A stretch of 64,000 nucleotides of DNA from positions 1 through 64,000 of the forward strand of contig NZ_CYSA01000005.1 in assembly GCF_001458355.1 (NCBI RefSeq), given 5' to 3'. The notes below the pieces were generated by a model. It saw only the letters and a program-made list of their open reading frames with translations, was not told the DNA's origin and searched no databases. Source of the DNA: Thalassovita gelatinovora. Lineage in GTDB: Bacteria > Pseudomonadota > Alphaproteobacteria > Rhodobacterales > Rhodobacteraceae. The translations under genes and the position numbers were made by a program. Below, one piece after another: positions 54,825 through 63,683 of this stretch. Each line of letters opens with the position of its first letter. Positions within the stretch are counted from its first letter, which is position 1.

Positions 54825-55997
54825 GTGTCGGCCCTGAGGATTTCAAACCGCGACGCCAGGCATCTTTGGCTTGCTGCGCACGGTCTGGCCACCACGCCGA
54901 CCGGGCAATTCGACCCAATCACGCTGGTTCGCAACCTCGGATTTGTTCAGCTCGATACCATACAGGTTGTGGCCCGTGCCCATCATCACATCTTGTGGAG
55001 CCGGAACCAGAATTACCGCGAACCGATGTTGGAAACATTATTGGCCAAAAATCGGTCGGTGTTCGAACATTTCACTCATGACGCCTCGGTCTTGCCGATG
55101 GAATTTCTGCCAATGTGGCAACGTCAGTTTCGACGGATGAAAGAAAAAATAGAACGGTCCTCGTGGTATGGCGGCAAGCCAAGCGCCACCCTGCGCGACG
55201 CCATCAAACGCCGCATCGCCGACGAAGGTCCTTTGTCCACCCATGCCTTTGACACCAAGATCGAAGGCCCCCGGGAAATGTGGCGGCGTCCGCCGCACAA
55301 ACTGGCGCTTGATTACATGTGGTATTCTGGCGAACTTACCACTTCGCATCGGGACGGTTTCACCAAATATTACGACCTTTCGGACCGGGTCTTTCCTGCC
55401 GATCTGCGCGACCGGGACATGGCAGATCGTGATCAAATCGACTGGCTGTGCCGGGCCGCCCTTGACCGGATTGGTTTCGGCACGCTTGGAGAGGTGCGCA
55501 AATTCTGGGATGCGGTGGACGGGAAAGAAGTCACCGACTGGGCCGCTCGCGAAACCAAGGCGCTGATTTCCGTCGAAGTCCAGTCCGCCGATGGTCGTTG
55601 GACCAAGGCCAAAGCCTGTCCCGACATCGAAACGCGATTGCAAAACTGCCCCGCGCCGACTTCCAGATTGCGCATTCTCAACCCGTTCGACCCGGCGATC
55701 CGCGACCGGACCCGTCTGAAACGCCTGTTCGGTTTCGATTACACGGTTGAAATGTTCGTCCCGGCACAAAAACGTCAATGGGGCTATTACGTGTTCCCGG
55801 TGCTGGAAGGCAGCCGCTTTGTCGGGCGGCTCGAAGCAAAGGCGGATCGTTCCAGCGGGACGCTGAACGTGCTCAACTATTGGCCCGAACCAGAGGTTGC
55901 GCACACGGCAAAACGCGCTGAAAAACTGGATGCGGAACTTTCCCGATTTTCCCGGCTTGCGGGGTTGGACGCGGTGAGCTGGCTCTGCGCAGGCTAA
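54825..55997 (+). CDS. Winged-helix DNA glycosylase, YcaQ/AlkX family (DUF1006)
   Basis: 390 residues from the GTG at 54825, chosen since it gives the usual start just before ALRISNRDARHLWLAAHGL; a TTG at 54765 would add 20 residues. The HTH_42 family is indicated by GFVQLDTIQVVARAHHHILWSR, which holds the QxD active-site pattern (QLD), and by tandem winged-helix regions. Characterised members (E. coli YcaQ) unhook interstrand DNA cross-links and remove N7-alkylguanine adducts. No LexA box is evident upstream. Confidence 0.88.
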   Translation: MSALRISNRDARHLWLAAHGLATTPTGQFDPITLVRNLGFVQLDTIQVVARAHHHILWSRNQNYREPMLETLLAKNRSVFEHFTHDASVLPMEFLPMWQRQFRRMKEKIERSSWYGGKPSATLRDAIKRRIADEGPLSTHAFDTKIEGPREMWRRPPHKLALDYMWYSGELTTSHRDGFTKYYDLSDRVFPADLRDRDMADRDQIDWLCRAALDRIGFGTLGEVRKFWDAVDGKEVTDWAARETKALISVEVQSADGRWTKAKACPDIETRLQNCPAPTSRLRILNPFDPAIRDRTRLKRLFGFDYTVEMFVPAQKRQWGYYVFPVLEGSRFVGRLEAKADRSSGTLNVLNYWPEPEVAHTAKRAEKLDAELSRFSRLAGLDAVSWLCAG

Positions 55998-56188
55998 CAC
56001 CCTTGTCCTGCTTGGCGCCGCGCCGATCAGAATGAGTGACGGCTTTGTTTTTAGGCACCTGTTTGCGCGGTTCTTTTTTCCAAACGGAACCCGACATTTT
56101 TGCGTTCGACCGTCCAAACTCAACTGGCAGGCAATCGGCCTATGGCCCTATGATATGGCCAGTCGCTTTACTTCAAATTTGGATGACC

Positions 56189-56695
56189 ATGCAGATCAGA
56201 AATGCAACCGCCGGAGACGCCGCCGCCATCGCCGCGATCTATAACGACGCGGTGCTTCATACGACGGCGATCTGGAACGATGTGACGGTCGATGCCGCCA
56301 ACCGCGCCGACTGGATCGTCCAGCGTCAGGCGCAGGGTTTCCCGGTGCTGGTCGCCTGTGATGCCGCAGCCGTTTTCGGCTATGCCAGCTATGGCCCGTT
56401 CCGTGCCTTTGACGGCTATCGGATGACGGTGGAACATTCCGTCTATGTCGATGCCACACGGCGCGGCAGCGGTACCGGGCGTCACTTGATGCAGGCACTG
56501 ATCAAACAGGCACAAACAGACGGGCTGCATGTGATGGTGGCCGCGATCGAGGCCGGCAATGCGGCATCGATCCGGCTGCATCAACAGCTTGGCTTCCAAC
56601 AGACCGGGCTGATGCCGCAGGTCGGGCAAAAATTCGGCCGCTGGCTGGATCTGGCGATGCTGCAATTACGGCTGAACGACCGCGCCACGCCGTAA
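56189..56695 (+). CDS. GNAT-family N-acetyltransferase, phosphinothricin acetyltransferase-like
   Basis: 168 residues from the ATG at 56189 (an ATG at 56183 would add two); the open frame to 56036 is not supported by family length. RNATAGDAAAIAAIYNDAVLHTTA at the start and VEHSVYVDATRRGSGTGRHLMQAL for acetyl-CoA binding, then AAIEAGNAASIRLHQQLGFQ, match the PAT/Pat-MddA branch, which acetylates phosphinothricin, methionine sulfone or related amino compounds. The native substrate is unknown. It is convergent with aidB, 16 bp apart. Confidence 0.9.
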   Translation: MQIRNATAGDAAAIAAIYNDAVLHTTAIWNDVTVDAANRADWIVQRQAQGFPVLVACDAAAVFGYASYGPFRAFDGYRMTVEHSVYVDATRRGSGTGRHLMQALIKQAQTDGLHVMVAAIEAGNAASIRLHQQLGFQQTGLMPQVGQKFGRWLDLAMLQLRLNDRATP

Positions 56696-56711
56696 TTCCA
56701 AACCCGCAGCG

Positions 56712-58325
56712 TTAAATCCGCGCGATGATCGCGGCCACATCCAACCCCGATACAGCTCCTGCTGTGACCCCGCGGCCCCCAGCAATCCGGGACGTCACGA
56801 AACCATCCGCAACCGCATGGGGCGCGGTTTCGATCAGCATGGCCGCCGCCAACAACGTGGCAAGGCTTTCGGTGAACCAACGCGCCTCGGCTTCGGTCGG
56901 CAAAGCGGGCCAACGGTCCAGATGGGTTTTCAAAGCGGCATCAAAGCGCGCATCCGCGCCCGCAACCCGTTGCAACCGATCCATCAACGCCTCGGCCGCC
57001 AAAGGCGCTTTGGCCAGCGTGCGCAGGATATCCAGACAGATCACGTTGCCCGACCCTTCCCAGATCGAATTCAGCGGCGCTTCGCGGTACAGCATCGGCA
57101 TCGGGGTTTCCTCGATATAGCCCATGCCGCCAAGCGCCTCCATCGCTTCGTAAATCACCCCCGGTGCCCGCTTGTTGGACAAGTATTTCGCCAACGCCAC
57201 AGCGATCCGGGCAAAGGCGCGGTCTTCTGGCCGGTCGCTGTCAAACGCTTGGGCACACCCCATCGCCAGCGCCAACGCCGCTTCCCAATCCAGCGCCAGA
57301 TCGGCGATCACCGCTTGCATCAGCGGCTGGTCGATCAATCGGCGCTGAAAGGCACTGCGGTGGCTGATCCACCATTTCGCCTCGGACAGGGCAGCCCGCA
57401 TCAACCCCGCCGGGGCCATCGCGGTATCAAGCCGGGTGTGATGCACCATTTCGATAATGGTTTTCACCCCCTGACCTTCTTCGCCCAAACGATACGCCAG
57501 CGTATTGTGATATTCGATTTCCGACGACGCGTTGGCGCGATTGCCCAACTTGTCCTTCAACCGCTGCAAATGCATCGTGTTGCGGCTGCCATCTTCCAAC
57601 CAGCGCGGCACCAGAAAACAGCTCAACCCTTCGGGGGCCTGTGCCAAGGTCAGAAACCCGTCGCACATCGGCGCGGAACAGAACCATTTATGCCCGGTCA
57701 ACCGATAGGCATCGCCATCGCGCACCGCCATGGTGGCATTGGCGCGCACATCCGATCCACCCTGTTTTTCGGTCATCGCCATGCCCATGGTCACGCCCCG
57801 CTTGGCCGATAACGGCCTGACCGAGGGATCGTAATGCCGTGCGGTCAACTTCGGCCCCCATGCCGCAGCCAAAGCAGGATCATTCTGCAACGCGGGTACG
57901 GCGGCATAGGTCATCGTCAACGGGCAGGAAATTCCCGGCTCCAGTTGCGCCATGAAATAACACAGCGCCGCATGGGTAACATGACCGCCCGGCTTGCCTT
58001 CCCAAGCAGCAGCGGCATAGCCGTGGGTCACGCCCAGATCCATCACCTGATGATAGCCGGGGTGAAATTCCACCTCGTCCAACCGCCGCCCCGACCGGTC
58101 GAACAGCTTCAGCCGCGGCGCATCACGGCGGGCGTCTTCGGCGGCTTGCAACATGTCTTCGGTCCCAAAGGCGCGCCCGGCCTTGGCCAAAGCCCCGACA
58201 TCCGCACGCATTGTCCCCGCCAGATCCATCAATGGCCGGTCTTCGGCCCACAGATCGCGCGCCCCGCGCGGGACGGGTTGATTGGTCACTTCATGGGTTG
58301 AAAATACGCTATGGCCCTCGGTCAT
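56712..58325 (-). CDS. aidB: Acyl-CoA dehydrogenase family protein AidB
   Basis: 537 residues from the ATG at 58323-58325, which has GGAGGA upstream; the longer frame to 58394 is unlikely. The N-terminal part has TNQPVPRGARDLWAEDRPL, the flavin core TMGMAMTEKQGGSDVRANAT and GHKWFCSAPMCDGFL, and the end region with EALGGMGYIEE and NSIWEGSGNVICLD; length matches E. coli AidB (541). AidB is an FAD protein of the adaptive response to alkylation, binding DNA and possibly deactivating alkylating agents. Its ada partner is not in this window. Confidence 0.93.
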   Translation of the reverse strand: MTEGHSVFSTHEVTNQPVPRGARDLWAEDRPLMDLAGTMRADVGALAKAGRAFGTEDMLQAAEDARRDAPRLKLFDRSGRRLDEVEFHPGYHQVMDLGVTHGYAAAAWEGKPGGHVTHAALCYFMAQLEPGISCPLTMTYAAVPALQNDPALAAAWGPKLTARHYDPSVRPLSAKRGVTMGMAMTEKQGGSDVRANATMAVRDGDAYRLTGHKWFCSAPMCDGFLTLAQAPEGLSCFLVPRWLEDGSRNTMHLQRLKDKLGNRANASSEIEYHNTLAYRLGEEGQGVKTIIEMVHHTRLDTAMAPAGLMRAALSEAKWWISHRSAFQRRLIDQPLMQAVIADLALDWEAALALAMGCAQAFDSDRPEDRAFARIAVALAKYLSNKRAPGVIYEAMEALGGMGYIEETPMPMLYREAPLNSIWEGSGNVICLDILRTLAKAPLAAEALMDRLQRVAGADARFDAALKTHLDRWPALPTEAEARWFTESLATLLAAAMLIETAPHAVADGFVTSRIAGGRGVTAGAVSGLDVAAIIARI

Positions 58326-58561
58326 CCCGGCTCCTCCTTCGGTTGACGGGACCACGATGGTCCGAATTTCCGTTTCGATCCAGCATGACGCCACGACGGA
58401 CCAATTTAGCGCCGGTCCTGTTACCGATCAGACTTGGCTTGCCTCTGCCCGAATAAGTGTAAAAAAGGCAGATACATACTTTTGGGGGGGATTCCCAAAA
58501 CGAGTCACTTGTGGCACAATGGTCCTACCGTCCTGCAAGAGGCGGAACACGAGGCAGAAAA

Positions 58562-58861
58562 ATGCAACGCAGGAAACGACCCGCCATCGGCGCTTGGGCT
58601 TATTTCGCAGTGGCCTTCATGCTTGGCTCTTATTTTACCTTTGCCGCCGTTCAGGGCGGATACGGGTTATTCCGCCGCGTTGAAATTCAGGCCGAATCCG
58701 ACATCTTGCAAAGTGACCTTGCCCTGCTCGACGCGCAGGTCGCGCGGATGGAAAACCTGACCCGTCGGTTGTCTGATGGCTATCTTGACCTTGATCTGCT
58801 GGATGAACAGGCGCGTTCGGTTCTGGGCATGATCCGCAGTGACGAAATCGTCATCCGCTGA
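58562..58861 (+). CDS. ftsB: Septum formation initiator, FtsB/DivIC family
   Basis: 99 residues from the ATG at 58562. A basic N-terminus is followed by a transmembrane helix (about 10-33) and a periplasmic coiled coil (about 40-75), then DLLDEQARSVLGMIRSDEIVIR, a conserved end of alphaproteobacterial FtsB. It links FtsL and FtsQ in the divisome. It lies directly before pdhABC, the common order in alphaproteobacteria, but a 190-bp gap with an operator separates it from pdhA. Confidence 0.9.
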   Translation: MQRRKRPAIGAWAYFAVAFMLGSYFTFAAVQGGYGLFRRVEIQAESDILQSDLALLDAQVARMENLTRRLSDGYLDLDLLDEQARSVLGMIRSDEIVIR

Positions 58862-59006
58862 AATCGCCCCAGCCGCAGGCAGGCCGGGCAATCCCGCCGA
58901 ATCCTTGCATAACGCCCCTTCGTTGACCAATACTTGGCGCAGGCGCGGTCGTTTTCGACCTTGCGTCAATTTAGTCTCGCCCTGTGTGAAAAAATCCTTT
59001 ATAAGA

Positions 59007-59026
59007 TAGTTTAACGCTAAACTATT
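59007..59026. promoter_or_regulatory. Inverted repeat before pdhA, same operator as lpdA
   Basis: ATAGTTT-AACGCT-AAACTAT, perfect arms, ending 25 bp before the pdhA ATG. The core TAGTTT-N6-AAACTA is identical to that upstream of lpdA (26896-26913). A TATAAG hexamer (59001-59006) just upstream could be the -10 box, so the repeat would overlap the transcription start, consistent with repression. Confidence 0.75.
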
Positions 59027-59051
59027 ATTGGAAACGGGAGGAGGAAGCCCA

Positions 59052-60053
59052 ATGGCAGCCAGAAAAACCCAAGCCAAAACAAATGTTTCCGCTGAAGAGC
59101 TGAAAACATATTACCGCGACATGTTGCTGATCCGGCGATTCGAAGAAAAGGCCGGGCAGCTGTATGGCATGGGCCTGATCGGTGGGTTCTGCCACCTCTA
59201 TATCGGGCAAGAAGCGGTCGTGGTCGGGCTGGAAGCCGCGACCAAGGACGGCGACAAGCGCATCACATCTTACCGCGACCACGGCCACATGCTGGCCTGC
59301 GGCATGGACCCCAAGGGCGTGATGGCGGAATTGACCGGCCGGACCGGCGGGTATTCCAAGGGCAAGGGCGGCTCGATGCACATGTTCTCGAAAGAGAAGC
59401 ATTTTTACGGCGGCCATGGCATCGTTGGCGCACAGGTGCCGCTGGGCGCGGGGTTGGCTTTTGCCGATAAATATCTCGAAAACGACAACGTCACTTTCAC
59501 CTATTTCGGCGACGGGGCCGCGAACCAGGGCCAGGTTTATGAAACCTTCAACATGGCTGCCTTGTGGAAACTGCCGGTGATTTTCGTAATCGAAAACAAC
59601 CAATACGCCATGGGCACCGCGCAGGCGCGGTCGACCTCGACCGCAGACATCCATACCCGCGGCGAACCGTTCGGCATTCCCGGCGAAATCGTCGATGGCA
59701 TGGACGTGCTGGCGGTGAAAGCGGCCAGCGAAAAGGCCACCAAACACTGCCGCGACGGCAAAGGGCCTTATATCCTCGAAATCAAAACCTACCGCTATCG
59801 CGGTCATTCGATGTCGGACCCGGCGAAATACCGGACCCGCGAAGAAGTGCAGAAAATGCGCGAAGAACGTGATCCGATCGAACATGTGCGCGAATTGCTG
59901 CTGACCGGCAAACACGCCACCGAAGAAGATCTCAAGGCGATCGACAAGGACATCAAGGATATCGTGAACAAATCCGCCGAATTCGCCAAGGAAAGCCCGG
60001 AACCCGGTGTCGAAGAACTGTGGACCGATATCTATGCCGACGCGCAGGCATAA
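59052..60053 (+). CDS. pdhA: Pyruvate dehydrogenase E1 component, alpha subunit
   Basis: 333 residues from the ATG at 59052, with GGGAGGAGGAAG upstream. The thiamine-diphosphate motif runs from GDGAANQG (153-160) to IENN (180-183), and the loop [20 protein letters not shown] carries the family's phosphorylation-type region in eukaryotic homologues. With PdhB it decarboxylates pyruvate and acetylates the lipoyl group. It is the first gene of pdhABC, preceded by the operator shared with lpdA. Confidence 0.97.
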   Translation: MAARKTQAKTNVSAEELKTYYRDMLLIRRFEEKAGQLYGMGLIGGFCHLYIGQEAVVVGLEAATKDGDKRITSYRDHGHMLACGMDPKGVMAELTGRTGGYSKGKGGSMHMFSKEKHFYGGHGIVGAQVPLGAGLAFADKYLENDNVTFTYFGDGAANQGQVYETFNMAALWKLPVIFVIENNQYAMGTAQARSTSTADIHTRGEPFGIPGEIVDGMDVLAVKAASEKATKHCRDGKGPYILEIKTYRYRGHSMSDPAKYRTREEVQKMREERDPIEHVRELLLTGKHATEEDLKAIDKDIKDIVNKSAEFAKESPEPGVEELWTDIYADAQA

Positions 60054-60070
60054 GGGGGAGATTTAGACCA

Positions 60071-61429
60071 ATGGCAACCGAAATTCTCATGCCCGCCCTG
60101 TCACCGACCATGGAAGAAGGCACGCTGGCCAAATGGCTGGTCAAGGAAGGCGATACCGTTTCGTCGGGCGATATCCTCGCTGAAATCGAAACCGACAAGG
60201 CGACGATGGAATTCGAAGCCGTCGATGAAGGCATCGTCGGCAAGATCCTGATCACGGAAGGCACCGAAGGGGTCAAGGTCAACACCCCGATCGCGGTGCT
60301 GATCGAAGACGGCGAAAGCGCCGATGACGTGGCCGTTTCGGCCCCTGCGGCCGCAACCCCTGCCCCAGCCGCCCCGGCGGCGCCCGCTGCTGCGGCCCCG
60401 ATCGCCAAACCTTCCGATCTGTCACCGGATTGGCCCGAAGGCACCGCGGTGAAACAACAAACCGTCCGCGAAGCGCTGCGCGACGCGATGGCCGAAGAAA
60501 TGCGCCGCGACGACACCGTTTTCCTGATGGGCGAAGAAGTCGCCGAATATCAGGGCGCCTACAAGATCAGCCAGGGTCTGCTGGACGAATTCGGATCGAA
60601 GCGGGTGATCGACACCCCGATCACAGAACATGGCTTTGCCGGCATCGCCGTCGGTGCCTCCTTTGGCAGTCTGCGCCCGATTGTCGAATTCATGACCTTC
60701 AACTTCGCCATGCAAGCGATGGACCAGATCATCAACTCGGCGGCGAAAACGCTTTACATGTCGGGTGGTCAGATGGGGGCGCCGATGGTGTTCCGTGGTC
60801 CCAACGGTGCCGCCGCCCGCGTCGGTGCCCAGCACAGTCAGGATTACGCCGCGTGGTTCGCGCAGATCCCCGGCCTGAAGGTCGTGATGCCCTATTCGGC
60901 CTCGGACTACAAAGGCCTGATGAAAACCGCGATCCGCGATCCCAACCCGGTTATTTTTCTCGAAAACGAAATCCTTTACGGCAAATCCTTCGACGTGCCG
61001 GTGATGGATGATTTCACCGTACCCTTTGGCAAGGCCCGTATCTGGCGCGAAGGCAGCGACGTGACCATCGTCAGCTTCGGTATCGGCATGCAATACGCAT
61101 TGGAAGCCGCCGACAAGCTGGCCGCAGATGGTATTTCCGCCGAAGTCATCGACCTGCGCACCCTGCGCCCGATCGATTACGACACGGTGCTCAATTCGGT
61201 GATGAAAACCAACCGCTGCGTCACCGTCGAAGAAGGCTTCCCGGTCGCATCCATCGGCAACCACCTGTCGGCCACGATCATGACCCGCGCCTTTGATTAC
61301 CTCGACGCGCCGGTGATCAACTGCACCGGCAAGGACGTGCCGATGCCCTATGCCGCCAACCTGGAAAAGCTGGCGCTGGTCACCACCGACGAGGTGATCG
61401 CGGCGGTGAAACAAGTGACCTATCGCTGA
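60071..61429 (+). CDS. pdhB: Pyruvate dehydrogenase E1 component, beta subunit with N-terminal lipoyl domain
   Basis: 452 residues from the ATG at 60071. An N-terminal lipoyl domain (about 1-80, lipoyl Lys43 in ETDKATM) and an Ala/Pro linker (about 95-118) precede the usual E1-beta chain ([33 protein letters not shown] region and [13 protein letters not shown]). The extra lipoyl domain on E1-beta is known from alphaproteobacteria. Its DNA is nearly identical to the lipoyl domain of pdhC, with a 65-base exact match (60179-60243 against 61550-61614). It starts 17 bp after pdhA. Confidence 0.97.
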   Translation: MATEILMPALSPTMEEGTLAKWLVKEGDTVSSGDILAEIETDKATMEFEAVDEGIVGKILITEGTEGVKVNTPIAVLIEDGESADDVAVSAPAAATPAPAAPAAPAAAAPIAKPSDLSPDWPEGTAVKQQTVREALRDAMAEEMRRDDTVFLMGEEVAEYQGAYKISQGLLDEFGSKRVIDTPITEHGFAGIAVGASFGSLRPIVEFMTFNFAMQAMDQIINSAAKTLYMSGGQMGAPMVFRGPNGAAARVGAQHSQDYAAWFAQIPGLKVVMPYSASDYKGLMKTAIRDPNPVIFLENEILYGKSFDVPVMDDFTVPFGKARIWREGSDVTIVSFGIGMQYALEAADKLAADGISAEVIDLRTLRPIDYDTVLNSVMKTNRCVTVEEGFPVASIGNHLSATIMTRAFDYLDAPVINCTGKDVPMPYAANLEKLALVTTDEVIAAVKQVTYR

Positions 61430-61441
61430 GGAGACACGACA

Positions 61442-62737
61442 ATGCCCACTGAAATCCTCATGCCCGCCCTGTCCCCCACGATGGAAGAAGGCACCCTAGC
61501 CAAATGGCTGGTCAAGGAAGGCGACACCGTCAGCTCGGGCGACCTGCTGGCTGAAATCGAAACCGACAAGGCGACGATGGAATTCGAAGCCGTCGATGAA
61601 GGCATCGTCGGCAAAATCCTGATCGCCGAAGGCACCGAAGGGGTCAAGGTCAACACCCCGATCGCGGTGATGATCGAAGACGGCGAAAGCGCCGATGACA
61701 TCGCGACCGAACCCGCCGCAGCCCCGGCTGCTGCGGCCCCGGCTGACGCGGCGCCTGTGGCAAGCCCGGTTGCGGCCCCTGCCCCGGCTGCGCCTGCGGC
61801 AGCGGATGGCGGACGCCTCTTTGCCTCGCCTCTGGCCCGTCGCATTGCGGCCGACAAAGGTCTTGACCTGACTCAGATCACCGGCTCCGGCCCGCGGGGG
61901 CGCATCGTCAAGGCCGATGTCGAAACCGCCGCCGCCAAACCTGCGGCCGCCCCGGCAGCCGCGCCTGCGGCCTCTGCCCCGACCCCGGCAACGGCGGCCC
62001 CGACAGGACCATCCGCCGATATGGTGGCCCGCATGTATGAAGGCCGCGATTACCAGGAAATCAAGCTCGACGGCATGCGCAAAACCATCGCCGCGCGCCT
62101 GACCGAAGCAAAGCAGACCGTGCCGCATTTCTATCTGCGCCGTGACATCAAGCTTGATGCGCTATTGAAATTCCGCAGCCAGTTGAACAAGCAACTGGAA
62201 CCGCGCGGCGTCAAACTTTCGGTCAACGATTTCATCATCAAGGCCGTCGCCAACGCGCTGCAAGCCGTGCCGCAGGCCAACGCCGTCTGGGCCGGTGATC
62301 GGGTGCTGCAACTGAAACCGTCGGATGTGGCCGTGGCCGTGGCCATCGAAGGCGGGTTGTTCACCCCGGTGTTGCAGGATGCCGACATGAAATCCCTGTC
62401 GGCGCTGTCGTCTGAAATGAAGGATCTGGCCAAACGCGCCCGCGACCGCAAATTGGCCCCGCATGAATATCAGGGCGGCAGTTTTGCAATTTCCAACCTC
62501 GGCATGTTCGGCATCGATAATTTCGACGCCATCGTGAACCCGCCGCATGCGGGCATTCTGGCCGTGGGATCGGGAGTCAAAAAACCGGTTGTCGGCGAAG
62601 ATGGCGAACTGACCGTGGCAACCGTGATGTCGGTCACCATGTCGGTCGATCACCGGGTCATCGACGGCGCACTTGGTGCCAACCTGCTGAAAGCGATCGT
62701 TGATAATCTGGAAAACCCGATGGTGATGCTGGCCTGA
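61442..62737 (+). CDS. pdhC: Pyruvate dehydrogenase E2 component, dihydrolipoyl acetyltransferase
   Basis: 431 residues: one lipoyl domain (about 1-80, Lys43), an Ala/Pro linker, a peripheral-subunit binding domain ([29 protein letters not shown], about 122-150), a second flexible linker, and the catalytic core with H404 and D408 in [11 protein letters not shown]2 forms the core of the complex and makes acetyl-CoA. It is 12 bp after pdhB and ends the operon at a strong terminator. No E3 gene follows; lpdA at 25-27 kb likely supplies it. Confidence 0.97.
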   Translation: MPTEILMPALSPTMEEGTLAKWLVKEGDTVSSGDLLAEIETDKATMEFEAVDEGIVGKILIAEGTEGVKVNTPIAVMIEDGESADDIATEPAAAPAAAAPADAAPVASPVAAPAPAAPAAADGGRLFASPLARRIAADKGLDLTQITGSGPRGRIVKADVETAAAKPAAAPAAAPAASAPTPATAAPTGPSADMVARMYEGRDYQEIKLDGMRKTIAARLTEAKQTVPHFYLRRDIKLDALLKFRSQLNKQLEPRGVKLSVNDFIIKAVANALQAVPQANAVWAGDRVLQLKPSDVAVAVAIEGGLFTPVLQDADMKSLSALSSEMKDLAKRARDRKLAPHEYQGGSFAISNLGMFGIDNFDAIVNPPHAGILAVGSGVKKPVVGEDGELTVATVMSVTMSVDHRVIDGALGANLLKAIVDNLENPMVMLA

Positions 62738-62759
62738 CGGAATTTTTCTGAACGAAAAC

Positions 62760-62794
62760 AAAAGCGCCCGCAGCCAATCAGCGGGCGCTTTTTT
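62760..62794. terminator. Intrinsic terminator after pdhC
   Basis: AAAAGCGCCCGC / GCGGGCGCTTTT, perfect 12-bp stem with a 9-base loop, followed by T residues on the plus strand. It can also serve the convergent DUF1772 gene. Confidence 0.93.
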
Positions 62795-62803
62795 CGTGCC
62801 GGA

Positions 62804-63301
62804 TCACACCGCCTTGGCCAGTTGCACCGCAGCAATGACATAGCACGCCATCGTTCCGAAGGATGCCAACGTGCGCAAATGGTTCCAAAGCACCCAGGTT
62901 TTAACGTATTCCGGCCAATAAGCCTGCGCCGCCGCCCCGGCCTGCGGCATCGCTTCAAGCCGCATGTTCATCGGCACATTGCAAACCCCCGTAACCAGCA
63001 TGACACCAACAATATACAGCACCGCCCCCGCGATCAGCCAAACCGCCACCGATCCCGGCAGATAGAAATGGCCCAACAACGCCATCGCGACCGAAACCGG
63101 AACCAGCCCCACCAACAGCACCATGAAGATCGATCCATAGACTTTGCGGTTGATGATCTGCATCGCTTCGGTTCCTGCAGCGGGTTTCGAATTGGCAAGC
63201 GAGGTCATGATGAAATCGGAAAAAGCCAGGAAAATCCCGGCAACAAGTCCAGCAGCCAAAGATAGGGCGACGATGCCCCAGACGATCCAATCCTCTGACA
63301 T
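62804..63301 (-). CDS. DUF1772 family membrane protein
   Basis: 165 residues from the ATG at 63299-63301, preceded by AAAGGAGA. Four hydrophobic helices are spaced along the chain, with FLAFSDFIMTSLA, NRKVYGSIFM, GVCNVPMN and the Trp-containing VKTWVLWNHLRTLAS, which match DUF1772 (anthrone oxygenase-like). Such proteins are small membrane enzymes of mostly unknown substrate. Upstream lies a CTTGACA-TTA-TGTCAAG inverted repeat that may be its operator. Confidence 0.85.
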   Translation of the reverse strand: MSEDWIVWGIVALSLAAGLVAGIFLAFSDFIMTSLANSKPAAGTEAMQIINRKVYGSIFMVLLVGLVPVSVAMALLGHFYLPGSVAVWLIAGAVLYIVGVMLVTGVCNVPMNMRLEAMPQAGAAAQAYWPEYVKTWVLWNHLRTLASFGTMACYVIAAVQLAKAV

Positions 63302-63683
63302 ATTCGGTTCTCCTTTTGATAATCGCCACGAAAATATTGCGCTCAAATAGTCACTTGACATTATGTCAAGCCAACACCGGATAGCTCGCAACTTTACACA
63401 ATGTCAAGCAATGAATTATCTGACAAATACGCGGATTTGTTGCGGTCACCGAAAAGGCAGGGACCGAACCGTACCACCAACGGCATATTCGGGCCTGACC
63501 GCACAGACCACAAAAACAGTCCGTGAATGATTTAGGTTTACCTCCTAACGCACTGAAAAATATTCAGTACCTTTTCCACCCGCCGGACGATTATCGTTTT
63601 GGAAAATGCATCTGACGCCCGGGGCCTCATCTGATCACCCGGCGCGGATCGCATCCTGCCCCCGGTTGAACCAAACGTTTCCG
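63302..63683. other. Non-coding interval between DUF1772 and LysR-type genes
   Basis: About 380 bp with no supported gene. It holds the CTTGACA inverted repeat (63354-63370), a second CTTGACAT half on the minus strand (63401-63408) that could be a -35 box, and ACTGAA-AAATA-TTCAGT at 63552-63568, a short inverted repeat of unknown meaning downstream of the LysR-type gene. Confidence 0.5.
63354..63370. promoter_or_regulatory. Inverted repeat CTTGACA-N3-TGTCAAG upstream of DUF1772 gene
   Basis: Perfect 7-bp arms with a 3-base spacer, 53 bp before the start codon. On the minus strand a TTGACA at 63402-63407 followed 17 bp later by CTATCC could be a promoter whose start would fall on this repeat. 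TetR- or MarR-type repression is plausible; the regulator is not identified. Confidence 0.45.
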
